A program made the translations under genes and the position numbers. This document shows, piece after piece, positions 23,501 to 36,003 of a DNA stretch of 64,000 bases. The stretch is from Neelides folsomi (taxonomy: Eukaryota > Arthropoda > Collembola > Neelipleona > Neelidae): positions 310,001 to 374,000 of the forward strand of contig JAQGBZ010000002.1 in the NCBI GenBank assembly GCA_034687125.1, written 5' to 3'. The notes beneath the pieces are model-generated. The model saw only the letters and a program-made list of their open reading frames with translations, was not told where the DNA came from and did no database searches. Numbering within the stretch: position 1 is the stretch's first letter; the number at the start of each line of letters is the position of its first letter.

Positions 23501-25024
23501 TTTAATATATTAATAATTATCATTTATGCAGATATACATTATATTAATTATTTTAAACGTTTTTTCACACAATATGAATAAAAGTTTTATATTTGTATTT
23601 ATTTCCTAATTATCAGTATATAGTAGAGTACATCCTTAATGGTATTAATATTAAGAAAACAGTGTACTTTGGTAATTCAATTAAATAAGTTGATAGGAAT
23701 TTTCCTTTATGGCTTACGGACAAAGTTTTTAATTACATTAAGATTATGAGATCAATTTAAACTAATTATTTTATTTATAATATAACTTACCTTAAGCATA
23801 CACACCATTTATATAAATACTCCTAATACATTGTATACAATGAAGATATATTATGGAATTAAGTAAGGTATTTAACCTTGGATTAGAATTTGTAGCATTT
23901 ATACTTTAAATGTTAATTATATATTAAATATTTATTCGTATTACATATTAGATGTATGTAATGGATTTCTAATTTCCATGATTTATTGCAATAATTATTC
24001 TACATTAAGTACACAATGATAGTACCCATTTTGTTATAAAAGAAGACATGATAAATTAGGTACGTTATTTTATTAATAGCATGTTGATTATTCTAATTGT
24101 ACTTATATATATATATATTCACCTTAATAGATTTTATTCGTATATAATGTGGATGTATATGTATAGTATACTACTAGTATTTTAGCCTAAAATGATTTAA
24201 ATATGGTATATTTATTTATATTGCTTATTTGCCATTTGAGGACAAAAATCCTAAACTCCATGCTTATATGGAAAGTTTTTTTTCATACAGTTTGATTTAA
24301 AATAGGTTTTTTATGAACATGCTATAATTTGTACATGCCATTCAGATAATTTTACCTACTTTGTTTTTTGTAAGTTTACTGTACTTTTATCGTATCAAGT
24401 TTTTAAAGCACACAAACTTTCTAACATTAAGATAGCATATAGTTAACGTACTTAGAATACCATTTAACGCCATTTTATAAATTAATGCACATTCCCATTT
24501 TATAATTTTTATATTATTTATATTCAAATATTCATTCGAATTTCGAATAAATAATTATTCAATATCACTTAATTATACGTATATTGTAATTGAAAAGTTC
24601 ATAATACTAACAAATTACTAAATAATATGATTATTTATGATTTCGCTTTTGTTACTTCATTTGCACCTTAAGTTTTGAAAAGTTATTTTGTTAAATTTAG
24701 TTAATAAATTGGTAATAATATTTAAAAATTTAATATAATTGAGTATTATTTAATAAATACTGCCTTAAAATTATCAATAACACACATATGGTATAGTAGG
24801 TACCATAATATATTATTATTTATAATACACATTTTAAATACTTTCCATTTAATGTTAATGTTAAATGACTACTGTAATTGAATTCAAGCACCTAAGACTT
24901 AATAAGATATTAAGATCTATATCATTTTACATTTAAATAATTACTCATAATCTTCTACAACTACATATGTATATATTATTAAACAATTAATTAATTAACT
25001 TCGTATTTGATTATTATTCCCATG

Positions 25025-25513
25025 TAGGGAGTCCAAAACCGGTTAACCGGTTAACCGTCCTATAAAATCGGAACGGAAACCGTCGATTTTTGGACGGATA
25101 ACCGGTTTTTAAAACTTTTGAATTTTTGATAATTTTATTTAAAATTTTCGAGATTTATTTACATAACCGTTCCAATTTTGCATACCTAAAGTATCTTTTC
25201 AAAAAAGTTACATAAAATATATTATTTTATTCGGCTTTAAGCATTTTCAAATATTTTAATATATAATTTGGGTAGACTTTTGTGCTTATACCAATGCGCA
25301 TCATTTAAATATACAAATAATTTGAGTTTATTTCATACATAGATTCAAAATTAAACATTAAAATGATGTTTTTAGCATAAAATTCATCAAATTTTTTTAA
25401 AAAACTGTTTTGTAACATTTTTTAAAACCGATTTAAAACCGGTTAACTGGTTTTTGCGATTTTGAATAACCAAAAACCGGTTTATTTATTTTTGTACGGT
25501 TTTGGACTCCCTA
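25025..25513. mobile_element. Non-autonomous hAT-like element rich in AACCGGTT motifs
   Basis: The ends are TAGGGAGTCCAAAACCG on both sides as inverted repeats, at least 17 bases long. They are bordered by the perfect 8-bp duplication TTCCCATG (25017-25024 and 25514-25521), as expected for hAT integration. The 489-bp interior has no frame but carries several copies or near-copies of the palindrome AACCGGTT close to both ends, an arrangement like subterminal transposase-binding sites. Intact duplications suggest a fairly recent insertion. Confidence 0.88.
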
Positions 25514-25521
25514 TTCCCATG

Positions 25522-27067
25522 CCAAGTCGTTAAAGTTTTATTCTTACGTCTCACACCGTCAAACTTGTTCTGACTCCTATCCACTTTGGGTAATTTAAGT
25601 ATCGCTCAAAATCACGTTTCCCGCTTCATTCTTAATTTTCCTAATGAGGATTTCCTGTTCAAACAATTTATTTGAATACGCGAAGCCTCCTCTTCAAATA
25701 GACGAGATTAATACATTCATTATATGTAATTTCTCCAAACAAAGTTAGAGCTGCTTGAAAAGTCCTTCAAAAAAGGAATTTTTCCCTCTACAGGAATTAA
25801 CTCAACAACTTACGTCATCTCCACTTCGTTTCTTCTGTTTGATCTACAGGATTTCTGGGAAGGAGTCAAATATGAATTCTCGTTTCATTAAATGATAAAA
25901 AAGGATATTGGGAATGAACCAAAAGTTAAATTATTCTAAATGCGTTAAATCATTAAAAAATTTATCATATTCGATGTAAAAACCGATTAAATAATATTGA
26001 TAAATATTAATATACACATATAAGTGAATATATTATAAGTTAATCAGGATGAGTGTGAAATGTAGATTTGTGAACTTGGTGTTTTTATACAACGGAGGAA
26101 GAGTCCTTTAAGCCCTTGTTTTTAAGATGAGAAGAAAGGAAGGGAAAAGCCAAGTTAATCCTGATCCCGTTATTCAGCTCAAAGTTTCTCTGAGTCTTCT
26201 CATCTATTCCCTTGTCACACTCACGTGACTCCTAATGAACTTTGTCTCTCAAGATAAATATTTTGAGACATAGGGAAAAGGACAAGTTTGGGAAAAGAAA
26301 GTTCGCTAACGTTCCAAAGGAACCTTATAATTGTAAATTGTATCTTCAAGCCGTAAGTTCAACAAGAACTTATGTGACTTGCAATTCATGAGGAGCTAAG
26401 AACGGCCCTTTTTATAATCCCTAATAAATTTAATTCCCCTTACTATTAAACAAACCCGACAGAGTCGCATAATTAACAAAATGAGTTGTAAAAATGGACA
26501 ATGAAATAATTTTCCTTGATATTTTTTCAAATGTGGAAAAACCTTTGGATTTCTAATCGGAAAATTTATATTAAAAAAATAAATATTAAATAAATATTGC
26601 ATAAATAATATTGTATGTATTAAGTATATCTTATATATATAAATTTTTAATAAATAAACCGGGAGTGATGGGAAGGGTGAAAGTGTGTCATGATGAAACC
26701 ATTTGGACTTAATGGAATGAGAAAAAAGTAAAGGGTTTGAACTAAGGTTTAAAAATTCAAATTAAGGAATCATGGGGTCTTAAGTTTTTGAAAAATTGTC
26801 TATCGGATGAGGAATGAGGAGTTGGGGAAATGTGAAAAGTGGATTAGAATGTGGAATGAGGAGGAAGGGAGGAACATCAATCATTATTAAAAATGAAGAT
26901 CGTTTTCTCTCTCCAAAAAGGGTGACAGAATTAAGAAGTTCAATTTGCCATTCTTCACCGAGGCGCAAAGGATTGGAAAACTAAGCTTATTATCTCGATT
27001 CGAAGGAGAGGCTTTTGAATATTTGAAGCCCCGCGATGGATGTTATGAGGATTTATAATGAGGGCTT
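25522..27067. other. Intergenic / 3' flank of the dpr-like gene
   Basis: No gene is recognised. Frames of about 60 codons on the minus strand (26396-26602 and 26780-26968) have no identifiable domain. The 3' UTR of the dpr-like gene should occupy the right part, but I see no canonical AATAAA close to its stop. Confidence 0.55.
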
Positions 27068-27177
27068 TCACTGGAGCTCCCGTGTGAGTCCCAAAAGTAG
27101 GGCCAAAAGGGAGAAGACAGGTAGGGAGAGGATCGGGCCATTGCCGTGTTGCATCGCCGCCGGCGTTTCCCCAACAT
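27068..27177 (-). CDS. Dpr-like terminal exon: AAMQHG motif and hydrophobic tail
   Basis: It opens after TTTGCAG in phase 1. It encodes VGETPAAMQHGNGP and then about 16 hydrophobic residues before a four-residue end (RELQ) and TGA. The AAMQHG sequence shortly after Ig2 is a hallmark of Dpr proteins. The short hydrophobic end without a cytoplasmic domain fits a GPI signal better than a signalling receptor. Confidence 0.9.
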
Positions 27178-30100
27178 CTGCAAACAAATTAATTGACCGA
27201 GTGGACCATTCGTGAATTAAGCTATGTAGGGAGGATGTGGCCAAATCATTGGTTGATTTAAAAGAAGGACCCTCTGAATAAAAGATTACCGTTGAGGACG
27301 GAGACGAACACGGTCGCGTTCCCATAGCGGCCCATAGAGCAAGTGTAGAGCCCAGAGTCGTTCCGATTTACATTTGCCACGTAGAGTTTACTTAACTTGG
27401 AACCTCTGAAATCCTTCCGGGCCCAACTCTTCACACTGTTGAGGAAAAGACCCTTATCAACCAATGGACCATCTGTAAGTTGGGGCTATGAAGGCGTCAA
27501 GAGCCGCTGCGGCTCATCCGAGCCCCATCACACTCTTGCGCCCATAAATCCGTCTCGTTAATCTTCCCCACCCTGGTCGAGTGGCCTTCATCAGATGGGA
27601 ACAAAAGCGGATTGGCCCAACTACTTCGCTGACCCCCGCCAAGTCCATTTCCCACCCCAAACATCCCAACTGGCGCAATGAGAGAAAGTAATAAGAACCA
27701 CTAGCCTTATTCCGCCTCGGTACGTGTCGTTATTGAGAAGCCGCGCTCCATGGTACCAATTGACGTGCTCTTGCTGTGACATCCCAGGGCCAGTTTGTCC
27801 AACTGCACATCAAACAATCCACTAAAGTCCACTTCATAAATCCAAATTCAAGGTGGCAAATTTAAGACGGCAAATTTAAATCCAAATTTAAGGCGGCAAA
27901 TTTAAGGCCTGAGTGAAAGGACGTCGAGAGGAATCAAAAGGACGTTTAATTTATTTACAAATGGGTCCATTCAACCACCACTTATGAAAATTGGAAGAGG
28001 GGATGTGCATACCAATGCAGCGGAGCTCCAATGTCGACCCTGTCTTGAATATCTTGTCCTTCAACGGCTTCTCTCCGTCATCCACAATCTCCACTTCAGG
28101 GGCTGTTAATTAATCAACTCATTATGCTCAAAACTTCCCACGGGCAAAAACTAACATGCAAATTCAACAATCATTCCACTCAAATAATCCCACACATCGT
28201 GAAAATATTTTATGTATCATTTCATATCCTTTTTTCCATTCCCACCGGAAAATACATTTAAAATGCAAACCATCATAAAAAATCCTTTCATGTAAAATTA
28301 ATTTTTTTATTTTATCCGTTTCCTTCGTAATGATATTCTTCATTAAAGTGGATTTTGTATGGAGAAATTCGGCAATGCATTTTTTTCGCTTTCACTCCAC
28401 AATTTTAAATGAAGTGAAATTCAATTGTTTATGCGTTAATTTGTTTTTATACAATTTCATTCAAATGTCGGAATTCCCCATGAAATTACATAAATATTTG
28501 ATGAAAGTTAAGACGAATGGTTTAATCATAAAGCGCCCATGGAGATCTTCTGAATCTATATATCTTAAAAGTATTTAATAATAAGTAAATATAATAAGGA
28601 TAAGATTTATAAAAAGGCCTTTCTCCAATGCTTTCATTGATCTGATATATATCTTATAGTTCCTTATTGTGCTCATACAGATTACATACATACATTATCC
28701 ATATAGTACAAAATAGATGAACACTCAACAAAAGATTCGCGTTTTGTAATGTAAATTGCAGAGATGGGAAAATACACATTTTGTATACACTTTTATTATA
28801 TCTAAAAGCTAAATGTAAATAAATAGGTTAGAAGTGAAGGATTTACTAATATGTGTATCTGTATATGAATGTAACTATCTGTACGTAGATAGATGCATTT
28901 ATTTATTATGTACCAGAGTTGTATGTTCCAGTCTGCATTTATATTCTATGTCCTAAGTAAGTGACGTTGAAGTAGAGAGAGACGAAATTAAATGGTAAAT
29001 TATGGGTTCGTGAACCCTCAAGTTGCGGATGTGAAATACGAATGTGGTTTAAAGAATTAGCATGGAGCTTTAAAGAAAGTTGAACAAAGGGGGAGATCGG
29101 AGAGACACAACGGTTCAATATATGGAGTTGTATATTTAGCATATCTCGTATATCTGCTTTCTCCGACCAGTTGGTCCCAAAAAAGGAAAATTGTCTAATT
29201 ACAAAATTCATAAATATTTACTTAGAAGTTTATGAACATACTTTTTGCATCCTGCTAAACAATATATTATTCTAATATATTATCCTACAACTTGCGTGAG
29301 CAGTTGAAATGGAAAATATTATTTTGTCTATACTAATGTCCAAATTTGTTTTTAAACTCTTTCCAAATTACTTTACAAGCATTACCAGGAAATACATTTA
29401 TTTAAGCATATTACATAATAAATAATATATGCCCTTATACCTAGTACCTATAACTATATGAATATTATAGTTCAACTATATGGTTTTATATAGATAAGCA
29501 TGTACTATAAAATACATAATTATATTAAATAAATACTTGAAAAAAGTTTAGAATGATAAATTTGATGTCAAATATCTAATTTTTAAAATGCATTAACAAG
29601 TAATTTTTAAAATTTGAATAAAAGGAGGGGGAAAGTTTAGGATTATAATTTTCATTCTATTTTGTGAATATAAATATTTCCATACAAAAAATGTCAGAAT
29701 TTTCATAAGAAAAATATAAAGAATGTTTCTATAAAGAGGCTGAGTGAGTGAGTTTATATTTAATTTACACGATGAATAGGCATGTACATATTTATATCTT
29801 TATTTTGAATTCCTACATTGCACTTTATAAGTCCATGTTATATATTTATAAGTAAGCGGTATTTAATTAAGAGGGATTGTTATATATGTATGTACCATAT
29901 ATTAGAAGAGGGGAGAAAGCAGTAATTTGTTAAATTAAATACTTCCTTGTCACATTCCAACCCTGAACCCTTTTCTTCCTGAGTTCAAATACGGGTCGGA
30001 AAGACAATAATACCAGAACAATGTTCACCTGTAATGAAACTACGCCCAAACTTTCCATTCCTAATAAATAACATGGAAGTCAACGCACATTATTAATAAA

Positions 30101-33100
30101 ACAATGGATTAAAAATTCATAAAGCCTGACTTGTTCAAATTGAGTTTCAAAGTATGTAAATGTAAAACGGACATTAATTTTAAAATTCCCTTTCTATGAA
30201 TTTCCCATCTTCAAAGATCAAACCGGAATACCTAGGTTTATTTCTAAATAACGGCTTTCCCATTTCATATAATACTTAAATATCCTATATAAATATATAA
30301 GCACATGTGCCATACATAAATATATAAGTGCATGTACCATACATCCCATGTATTGTACTATATATAATATGTTGGAGGAAGCATATTGGAAAAGGTCGTG
30401 AGGGTCCATATATATTATTTACAATTGAGTCTAAAGCCATTGAAGGGCCTTAGCTCCTTATCTCTCTTCTGTCAGGTAGGGATAGTTAAAAAGGAGAAAA
30501 AGGAGCTTCGACGTGTTTTAATCTCTCTGAGGAGAAGAGTGGTAATGGCCTCGTTACATGAATGCTAATTAGACTTCCACATCCCTCTCTTTGAACTCTC
30601 ATTACGGACCCTCCAAATGAGTTAATTCAATAAAGGCCCATCCAACTCGCCCAATTTCCTCAGCTCGCTTTCAACCCAACTTGATATGATTTACACAAAG
30701 GGTAGAAGGATCCATATTGAACTCAAGAGTCTTCAAACATATATGGAGCCTTATTAAGTTATGATGGGTTTAATAATTCCGCGAGATTCTCTCTTCCATT
30801 CTTACCATGGGAGAGAATAAAAGGGGCAGGAAATTAAATGAAATCTTCACTCACTTTAACTAACTTCATAACAGAATGATTATATGGAAACTCCCTTCCA
30901 CTTTAAACTAATTTTCCTTCCCAATCACGTTCAATTTTCCAAGGTAGATCAGAAGGAATTCCATTTAGCAATTTTTAATAAAACTGGATGGCAAGAGGAA
31001 TTAAATATTGTTAAATATTTAAATTAAACACTTTTTTATCATTAAATAAATTGGTATAAAATACATTGGCAATTAAAGTTTCCCCTAGAAGAGTCAAATG
31101 ATGAGAAAATTGAAGAAATGTGGAAATGAGGTTTTTTTCCCTTCACACCTCCCGTAGTTGGAATTTTGTAGTTTGAAAGAGAAACGATTTGCATGACAAT
31201 GAGGTTCATTGAAGGCTCCAAGTTAAACCTTAATTGCCTTTGATTTAATAAAAAAGAAGTTTGAAAGTTTTTAAATTCAATTGTAAAGTTTGACAACGGT
31301 CCATTATTCTCACTACAAGATTATCTTATTTGGGTCGAATGAAACTTTGAACGTTTAAAGAGAATTTAATCCAAGAAAAGGGAACAAAGATATTTCGATT
31401 ATCCCCAGGATTTAAATTTTCTTTTTAACTTCTCCAACGACTTCATTCACTTCCTTCGCGTAAGTAAAATAAGAAATAAGTATTTAAAAAGAACCTCCAA
31501 CAACCTCGCCAGGATTTAGTCACTTTTAATTATCTTAAATGTAGTGTAATTAAATTTTCTCCTAATAGCTCCATCATTAAGTTTAGATTGAGGAAATGAA
31601 GCATATTTTAGATATATGGAATATTCCCTCTTTTATTCCCCATTTCCTACATTGAGGAATTAATAATTCCATGTTTAATTTATTCTTCTTTTTGACAAAA
31701 TAAATGTCCCTTTTGACATTCATTTGTCTTAAATGTCCAATATGAATTGTTTTTCTCTCTCAAAATTGTGAATTGATTGGTGGAAAAGATTAGTAAAAGG
31801 AAGTGAATGTTATTCCCAAAGTGTCACAATATTTTTGAAATGAAAGATAAGATAAAAAAGAGGATTAACTTTTCGGTTCTTCAAATGAAAGTCTCTCTGA
31901 AAAGTTGTTATCATCAAAATGAAAGGCGGCACACAATGAAGTGCTTTGTTAATATTTAATGTACATTTGGAAGTGAACAGAACCCATTGGCCGTCAAGTC
32001 ATATACATAAATAAATATGTATATATGCATATATTGTATACTACAATAAGTATAGAAAGAATGTAAAGGCGAAAGTCTTCGGCATTATTTTAATTTCAAC
32101 CCAATTGTTTAGAAAGGAATTTGTAAGCTCCTTCCAAGCCGAAACCTTCGTGATGGGCGACAGGTGAAAGGAGATTGGACCGGGGAGGTGCACCTGAGCT
32201 AAAGACAATTATTTAGATATTTCCCATTCACGTGCCCTTACTCAATATGGCCAGTCAATTTGTAAAACTAAATGTTGTCCTTATAAATAGGTATACCATA
32301 TATTATATTATATAGGTATATTTATTCAAAAATAAATGTAATGTATTTTTATACAGATAAAGGCCCAATTTTGATGTTTCTTGTTTTGGAGTAAATTAGT
32401 TTATGTGTGCTAAAGACATTCAACAATGCTTTTGGATCGAGGAAAAAAAGATTTTTTCCCTCATAAATATTCATGTTTTTGGTAGTGGGAAGAGCGGTAG
32501 TGAATGAATAATATTAACATGAATAAGAGGGATATATTTCATTAGGATTAAATTTCGATTCTTTTTTTCTCTTATCTATTCTGGGTGGAATTAATTTGGT
32601 TCCATATGCCGAGATTCGCCATCAAATTTTAATGAGTTGATTCTGGTTGGAGGAGACAGTGAGGGAATGAGATTAAAATGCGGAGAAAGGAGAATATTGG
32701 AATCCGGTGCATCGGTCGATGTGGAGAATATGTTTGTGCCTCTATTGAGTAACAAGATGGAGAAATCAAGACTTCTCCTCTAATTCAAGTTGAAAATTGA
32801 GTCCATAAAGGATTCACCTCATTAACCAGTACGTGATCTCACTTAGGCCTCTCAAAACTCTCCCCAAACTCTTCTCCGCAGTGAAAGGAAATGAAAGGGA
32901 GCGAGGAGTTTTAGGAACTGAGGGGATTTGTCCAATGATGAGAATCGCCACCGTTTGTTATTCCGCCGGAACTTTGAAAAGTCATCTCCTTGAGAGGGGA
33001 ATTAAGTGAAGGGGGGGAAGTGAGGAAATATTATTAGAATCCTGGTCGAGTGGGTGACAAGCGGAAAGGGAAGGATGAGAAATGAGACAAGGTGGCCTAT

Positions 33101-36003
33101 TTAGTAAATACAAAAGTAGGAATGTTTAATCCCTATCCACCACCATGTTTCTTTCCCCGCATCGAACATGAGATGTCTAGGGGCATTAAATCCACAATTG
33201 GAGATTATAAATCCTACATACCTATGTAGAATACATATCTCCATATATGTATTAATACCATTACATATATGATGTATACATATATGCATGTATGGTATGA
33301 TGTATGGTATACATACACTGAGGGATGTAAATGTTAGAAATATTCTGTGAGTACATTGAGCATGAACAATGGGTCTTCCGCATCTCGAGTCCAGAATTTA
33401 TACGTTGTGTTTTAATAGCTCTGGATTCCTAATCTATTCCCTCATCCTTCCCATATTTTCAAAAGGAGAGAAGTTTAAATTAAAAGTCCTAAAGCATAAA
33501 TTGAATTGATCACTCTGTTCCAAATTGCAGGACCAGGTTGGGCCAGTATGTGCGGAACCCCGAATAAATTATACATTATGAAGCCGTTAATAAGCCATTT
33601 AATAATGTGTATTTAATGAAATTTAATAAAAGTTGAAGTGGTTTATGCGCCCTGGGAACCATGTGGAGACATGTGTTTAGGTAAAGTTCCAAAATGACCA
33701 TCCATTTTGAAACGAGCTCGTGTTTGTTCAATTGGAACAAAGATAGAAGATGGAGGGAACGCAGTTTTCAAGGCGGTTCAATCTCCAAGTCAGGGCGGAA
33801 AAGTGAGGAGAAGACAAAGGAACTTGACAACTGATTGGATTCGGATTTGGACGAGGAAAGTGGAAGTGAAAGAAGGAGCTTTGCTGTCTCATCAGGACAC
33901 GACGACGTCACGTCAAAAATTCCAGGGCCGGTTCTTGTCGTTCAAAATCTCTTGTTGGAGGAGGCTCACAAGATCCCCCCATGAGTTCCCCAGGCAAAAG
34001 GATAAGGAAATAAGGATATGGATAGATGATGTACTTCCACTCTTTTGGAATTCGTCCCAACCGCTTTTTTCAACTCCAAACTCACCAATTGTTCTTCCTA
34101 TCTCAAAACGAGGATCTCCAGGAGAGCCCAGGACGGTTTTCCAGTAATGGGGAGCTCAGTTCTAATCCGCTCATTCCAAAGGGAAACCGATAGACTTCCC
34201 TTATTTGCATTGGGAAAGTGGATGCAAATGTATTTCCCACATACATCCCTTCTTTAATGCTCTCAAAAGACCTTATGGAAAAACCCTGGAAAATGGATGC
34301 ATTTTGTTTCCCTCGGTTCCGCCAAAGAGATAATGCCTCTAATAGCTTCACCGCAAGTGGAATCTTATGTAAATCATTGTACGAGATTTAACTCCGACTA
34401 AATAAAAACAAATGAATCAAGGGCTAATCCCATTAATTCCCTTCCAAATAAAGAAAAAACTGACCAACGACGTTGAGTTGAAACCGGAGGATTTTAGGTG
34501 GATGTGTTGAAATTTGGCACTCGTAAGAGCCGGCATCTCCTCCTTTAACGGCCACGAGCCGAAGTCGCCAATTGTTCGGCTTCTCAAAGGCCAGACTTTG
34601 ACGGGAATCTGAGCTGTAGTGAGCGTCGCCGTAGGTGAGCAAGTTGAGATTCTTCTTGTCATCCCGTTTCATCCATGAGACCTGGAAAAATTGAGTCGCG
34701 TTATTCCCTTAGAAAACTCTAATCCGATTATTAACAGTTGAACGGAGGAGGTTTCGAGAACTGAAAAACAATTCCGAGGGGAGGAAGAAGAAAAGAGGAA
34801 GACCAAAGCCATTACCGTCAAATTCCATTTTAAAATTATATTTATTGGGGCTTGACCAGATTCCTCTTTTTGACCTCACTTGGGAAGAATCTTGGGAAAG
34901 GGAATTGTGTTGAACATATAAATAGCTAAGTTATTTCATCTTCTCACTTGCGTATTACAAATACGTATACTACTTATATATAATACAATACATATATTTA
35001 TAATACGTATTAAATACATATACGTATTAAATATGAATTGTTTTAATTGTAACAATTTAATAATAATAAAAGTTGTATCGAGTTATGTCAAAGTTATGAT
35101 ATTTTTCAATTAGATAAGGAATATTTAATTGAGCTAAATGGGGATTTGGGAGGATTTGTGAGGTGAGAGATGTAAAGGGAAATCCTGGTTGTCAAGAGGA
35201 GCGTTGGGAGTCGGAACGAATGATCCGCTGGATTTACAACTGTCATTTCTTAACTCAATCAAAGGAAGAGTTTCATGGACTCGGGGAAGTTTTAGGAATT
35301 TCTTCCCTCGTCCGGGTCGGTGGACTTTTCCATAAATCATTTTTCCCTAATAGACCTGACGGCTATTTTCCCTTCCGCCTCGTGTGTCTCTCGTGAATTT
35401 CTCCTAATCTCCATCCCACCATTTCGTTTCTGTCCGTCCCAACCTCCAGGAACTCCATCCCAGTAATTGGAAATGTACATAATATATGGACCCCATTTCT
35501 TCCACTCGTCCAATCTCAGCCTTTAATAACTTTAAATATGACACTCACACTTGAGAGTCCTCAACAGCTAAGTAGGAACATATATGAACTCAATTCAATG
35601 TTCCGCATCGAAAAAACCCTTCATTGCTCATTGGGAAATTAGATTTCGGGGAAAACCCCAATTTTTCTGAAATTCCCATTTTTAAAAATGCCCCCAGCCC
35701 TCACCGTATTAAAATAGAGGTCATGTGAGAGCTCATTTCCATTTCGCATATCTTATCTAATAAAGAGATGTTTGAGGGGATGACACATGGGAATTTCCAT
35801 ATTATTGGAGGAGATGAAAGGAAAACTCACCACTTTATCTCCTAACCGATTGACACGACAGCTGAGAAAGACGTCGGTTCCCATTTGAACAGTTAGATTT
35901 GTAATGAGTGTTGAATTGCGGTCAAAGAATGGGAGCGGCTCGAGCGTCTCTTTGTCGTATTCTTCTTCTCCATTCAATGGAGCTCGTCCGGCTCCCAAAT
36001 CCT
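27068..36003 (-). CDS. Dpr-like two-immunoglobulin-domain neuronal surface protein (5'-partial)
   Basis: Dpr proteins are arthropod cell-surface proteins that pair with DIP proteins to specify synaptic partners. Six exons in order of transcription are 36003-35831, 34681-34465, 28102-28013, 27802 to about 27656, 27472-27290 and 27177-27068. They join in phase into about 305 residues. Ig1: LTVQMGTDVFLSCRVNRLGD, VSWMKR and GGDAGSYECQIST, giving the Cys-Trp-Cys core. Ig2: GSTLELRCI, VNWYHG, LNNDTYRGGI and NDSGLYTC. The C-terminus VSVLNGDVGETPAAMQHGN is close to the family signature, and a hydrophobic tail follows (LPVFSLLALLLGL), consistent with GPI or membrane anchoring. The signal-peptide exon is not found; it should end in phase 1. 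The only uncertain junction is the 3' end of the fourth exon, where the RGGI-to-DGPLVDKG stretch is longer than usual. Confidence 0.9.
27290..27472 (-). CDS. Dpr-like exon: second half of Ig2
   Basis: It carries KLSKLYVANVNRNDSGLYTC, the F-strand cysteine with the D.G.Y.C motif, then FVSVLNG. It starts in phase 1 after CTTACAG and ends before GTAATC. Confidence 0.92.
27656..27802 (-). CDS. Dpr-like exon: central part of Ig2 (3' end uncertain)
   Basis: A TGCAG acceptor opens VGQTGPG, then VNWYHGARLLNNDTYRGGI, matching the C to C' strands of Dpr Ig2. Phase demands an end at 27656 (GTGGGA donor) or 27677 (GTTGGG donor). Either adds 10-17 residues after RGGI that do not look like the family. A small missed exon is possible. 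Confidence 0.72.
27837..27906. repeat. Imperfect tandem repeat
   Basis: Repeated blocks of AAATTTAAG and GGCGGCAAATTTAAG with AAATCCAAATT spacers lie in the short intron between two Dpr-like exons. The unit is roughly 16-33 bases, about two to four imperfect copies. Confidence 0.6.
28103..34464 (-). other. Long intron (6.4 kb) between the Ig1 and Ig2 exons of the dpr-like gene
   Basis: Both flanking exons are certain and join in phase 1. The intron is mainly AT-rich. It includes a 27-bp tandem duplication at 30290-30343 and (33,230-33,320) a CATATATG-rich patch. GC-richer patches near 32,600-33,100 and 33,700-34,250 contain frames, the longest 146 codons at 33707-34147 (+), without recognisable domains. 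Confidence 0.7.
30290..30343. repeat. 27-bp tandem duplication
   Basis: Two adjacent copies of a 27-base unit beginning TAAATATATAAG and ending CCATACA differ at only a few positions. Confidence 0.75.
34465..34681 (-). CDS. Dpr-like exon: second half of Ig1
   Basis: It carries VSWMKRDDKKNLNLLTYGD, then a segment with NNWRLRLVAVKGGDAGSYEC and QISTHPPKILRFQLNVV. This is the typical 'W.L.I......D.G.YECQ.ST.P' ending of Dpr/DIP first Ig domains. Phase 0 in, phase 1 out. Confidence 0.93.
35831..36003 (-). CDS. Dpr-like exon: start of Ig1
   Basis: An acidic linker (GEEEYDKETLEPLPFFD) leads into NSTLITNLTVQMGTDVFLSC and RVNRLGDKV. It contains two possible N-glycosylation sites (NST, NLT). It begins in phase 1, so another exon must precede it. 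Confidence 0.9.

Larger units (their letters stand above)
17907..25016. other. Intergenic, no gene recognised
   Basis: About 7.1 kb without a recognised gene. 18,250-22,700 is of mixed composition with many short overlapping frames on both strands and no homology I can name. 22,750-25,016 is extremely AT-rich and essentially empty of frames. One short minus-strand frame (20124-20378) and a small hairpin (20484-20520) are listed separately. Confidence 0.6.

Noticed and set aside
33707-34147. 146-codon plus-strand frame
   Set aside because: It lies in a dpr-like intron. The composition is Ser/Arg/Lys-biased from purine-rich DNA; no domain, no splice partners.
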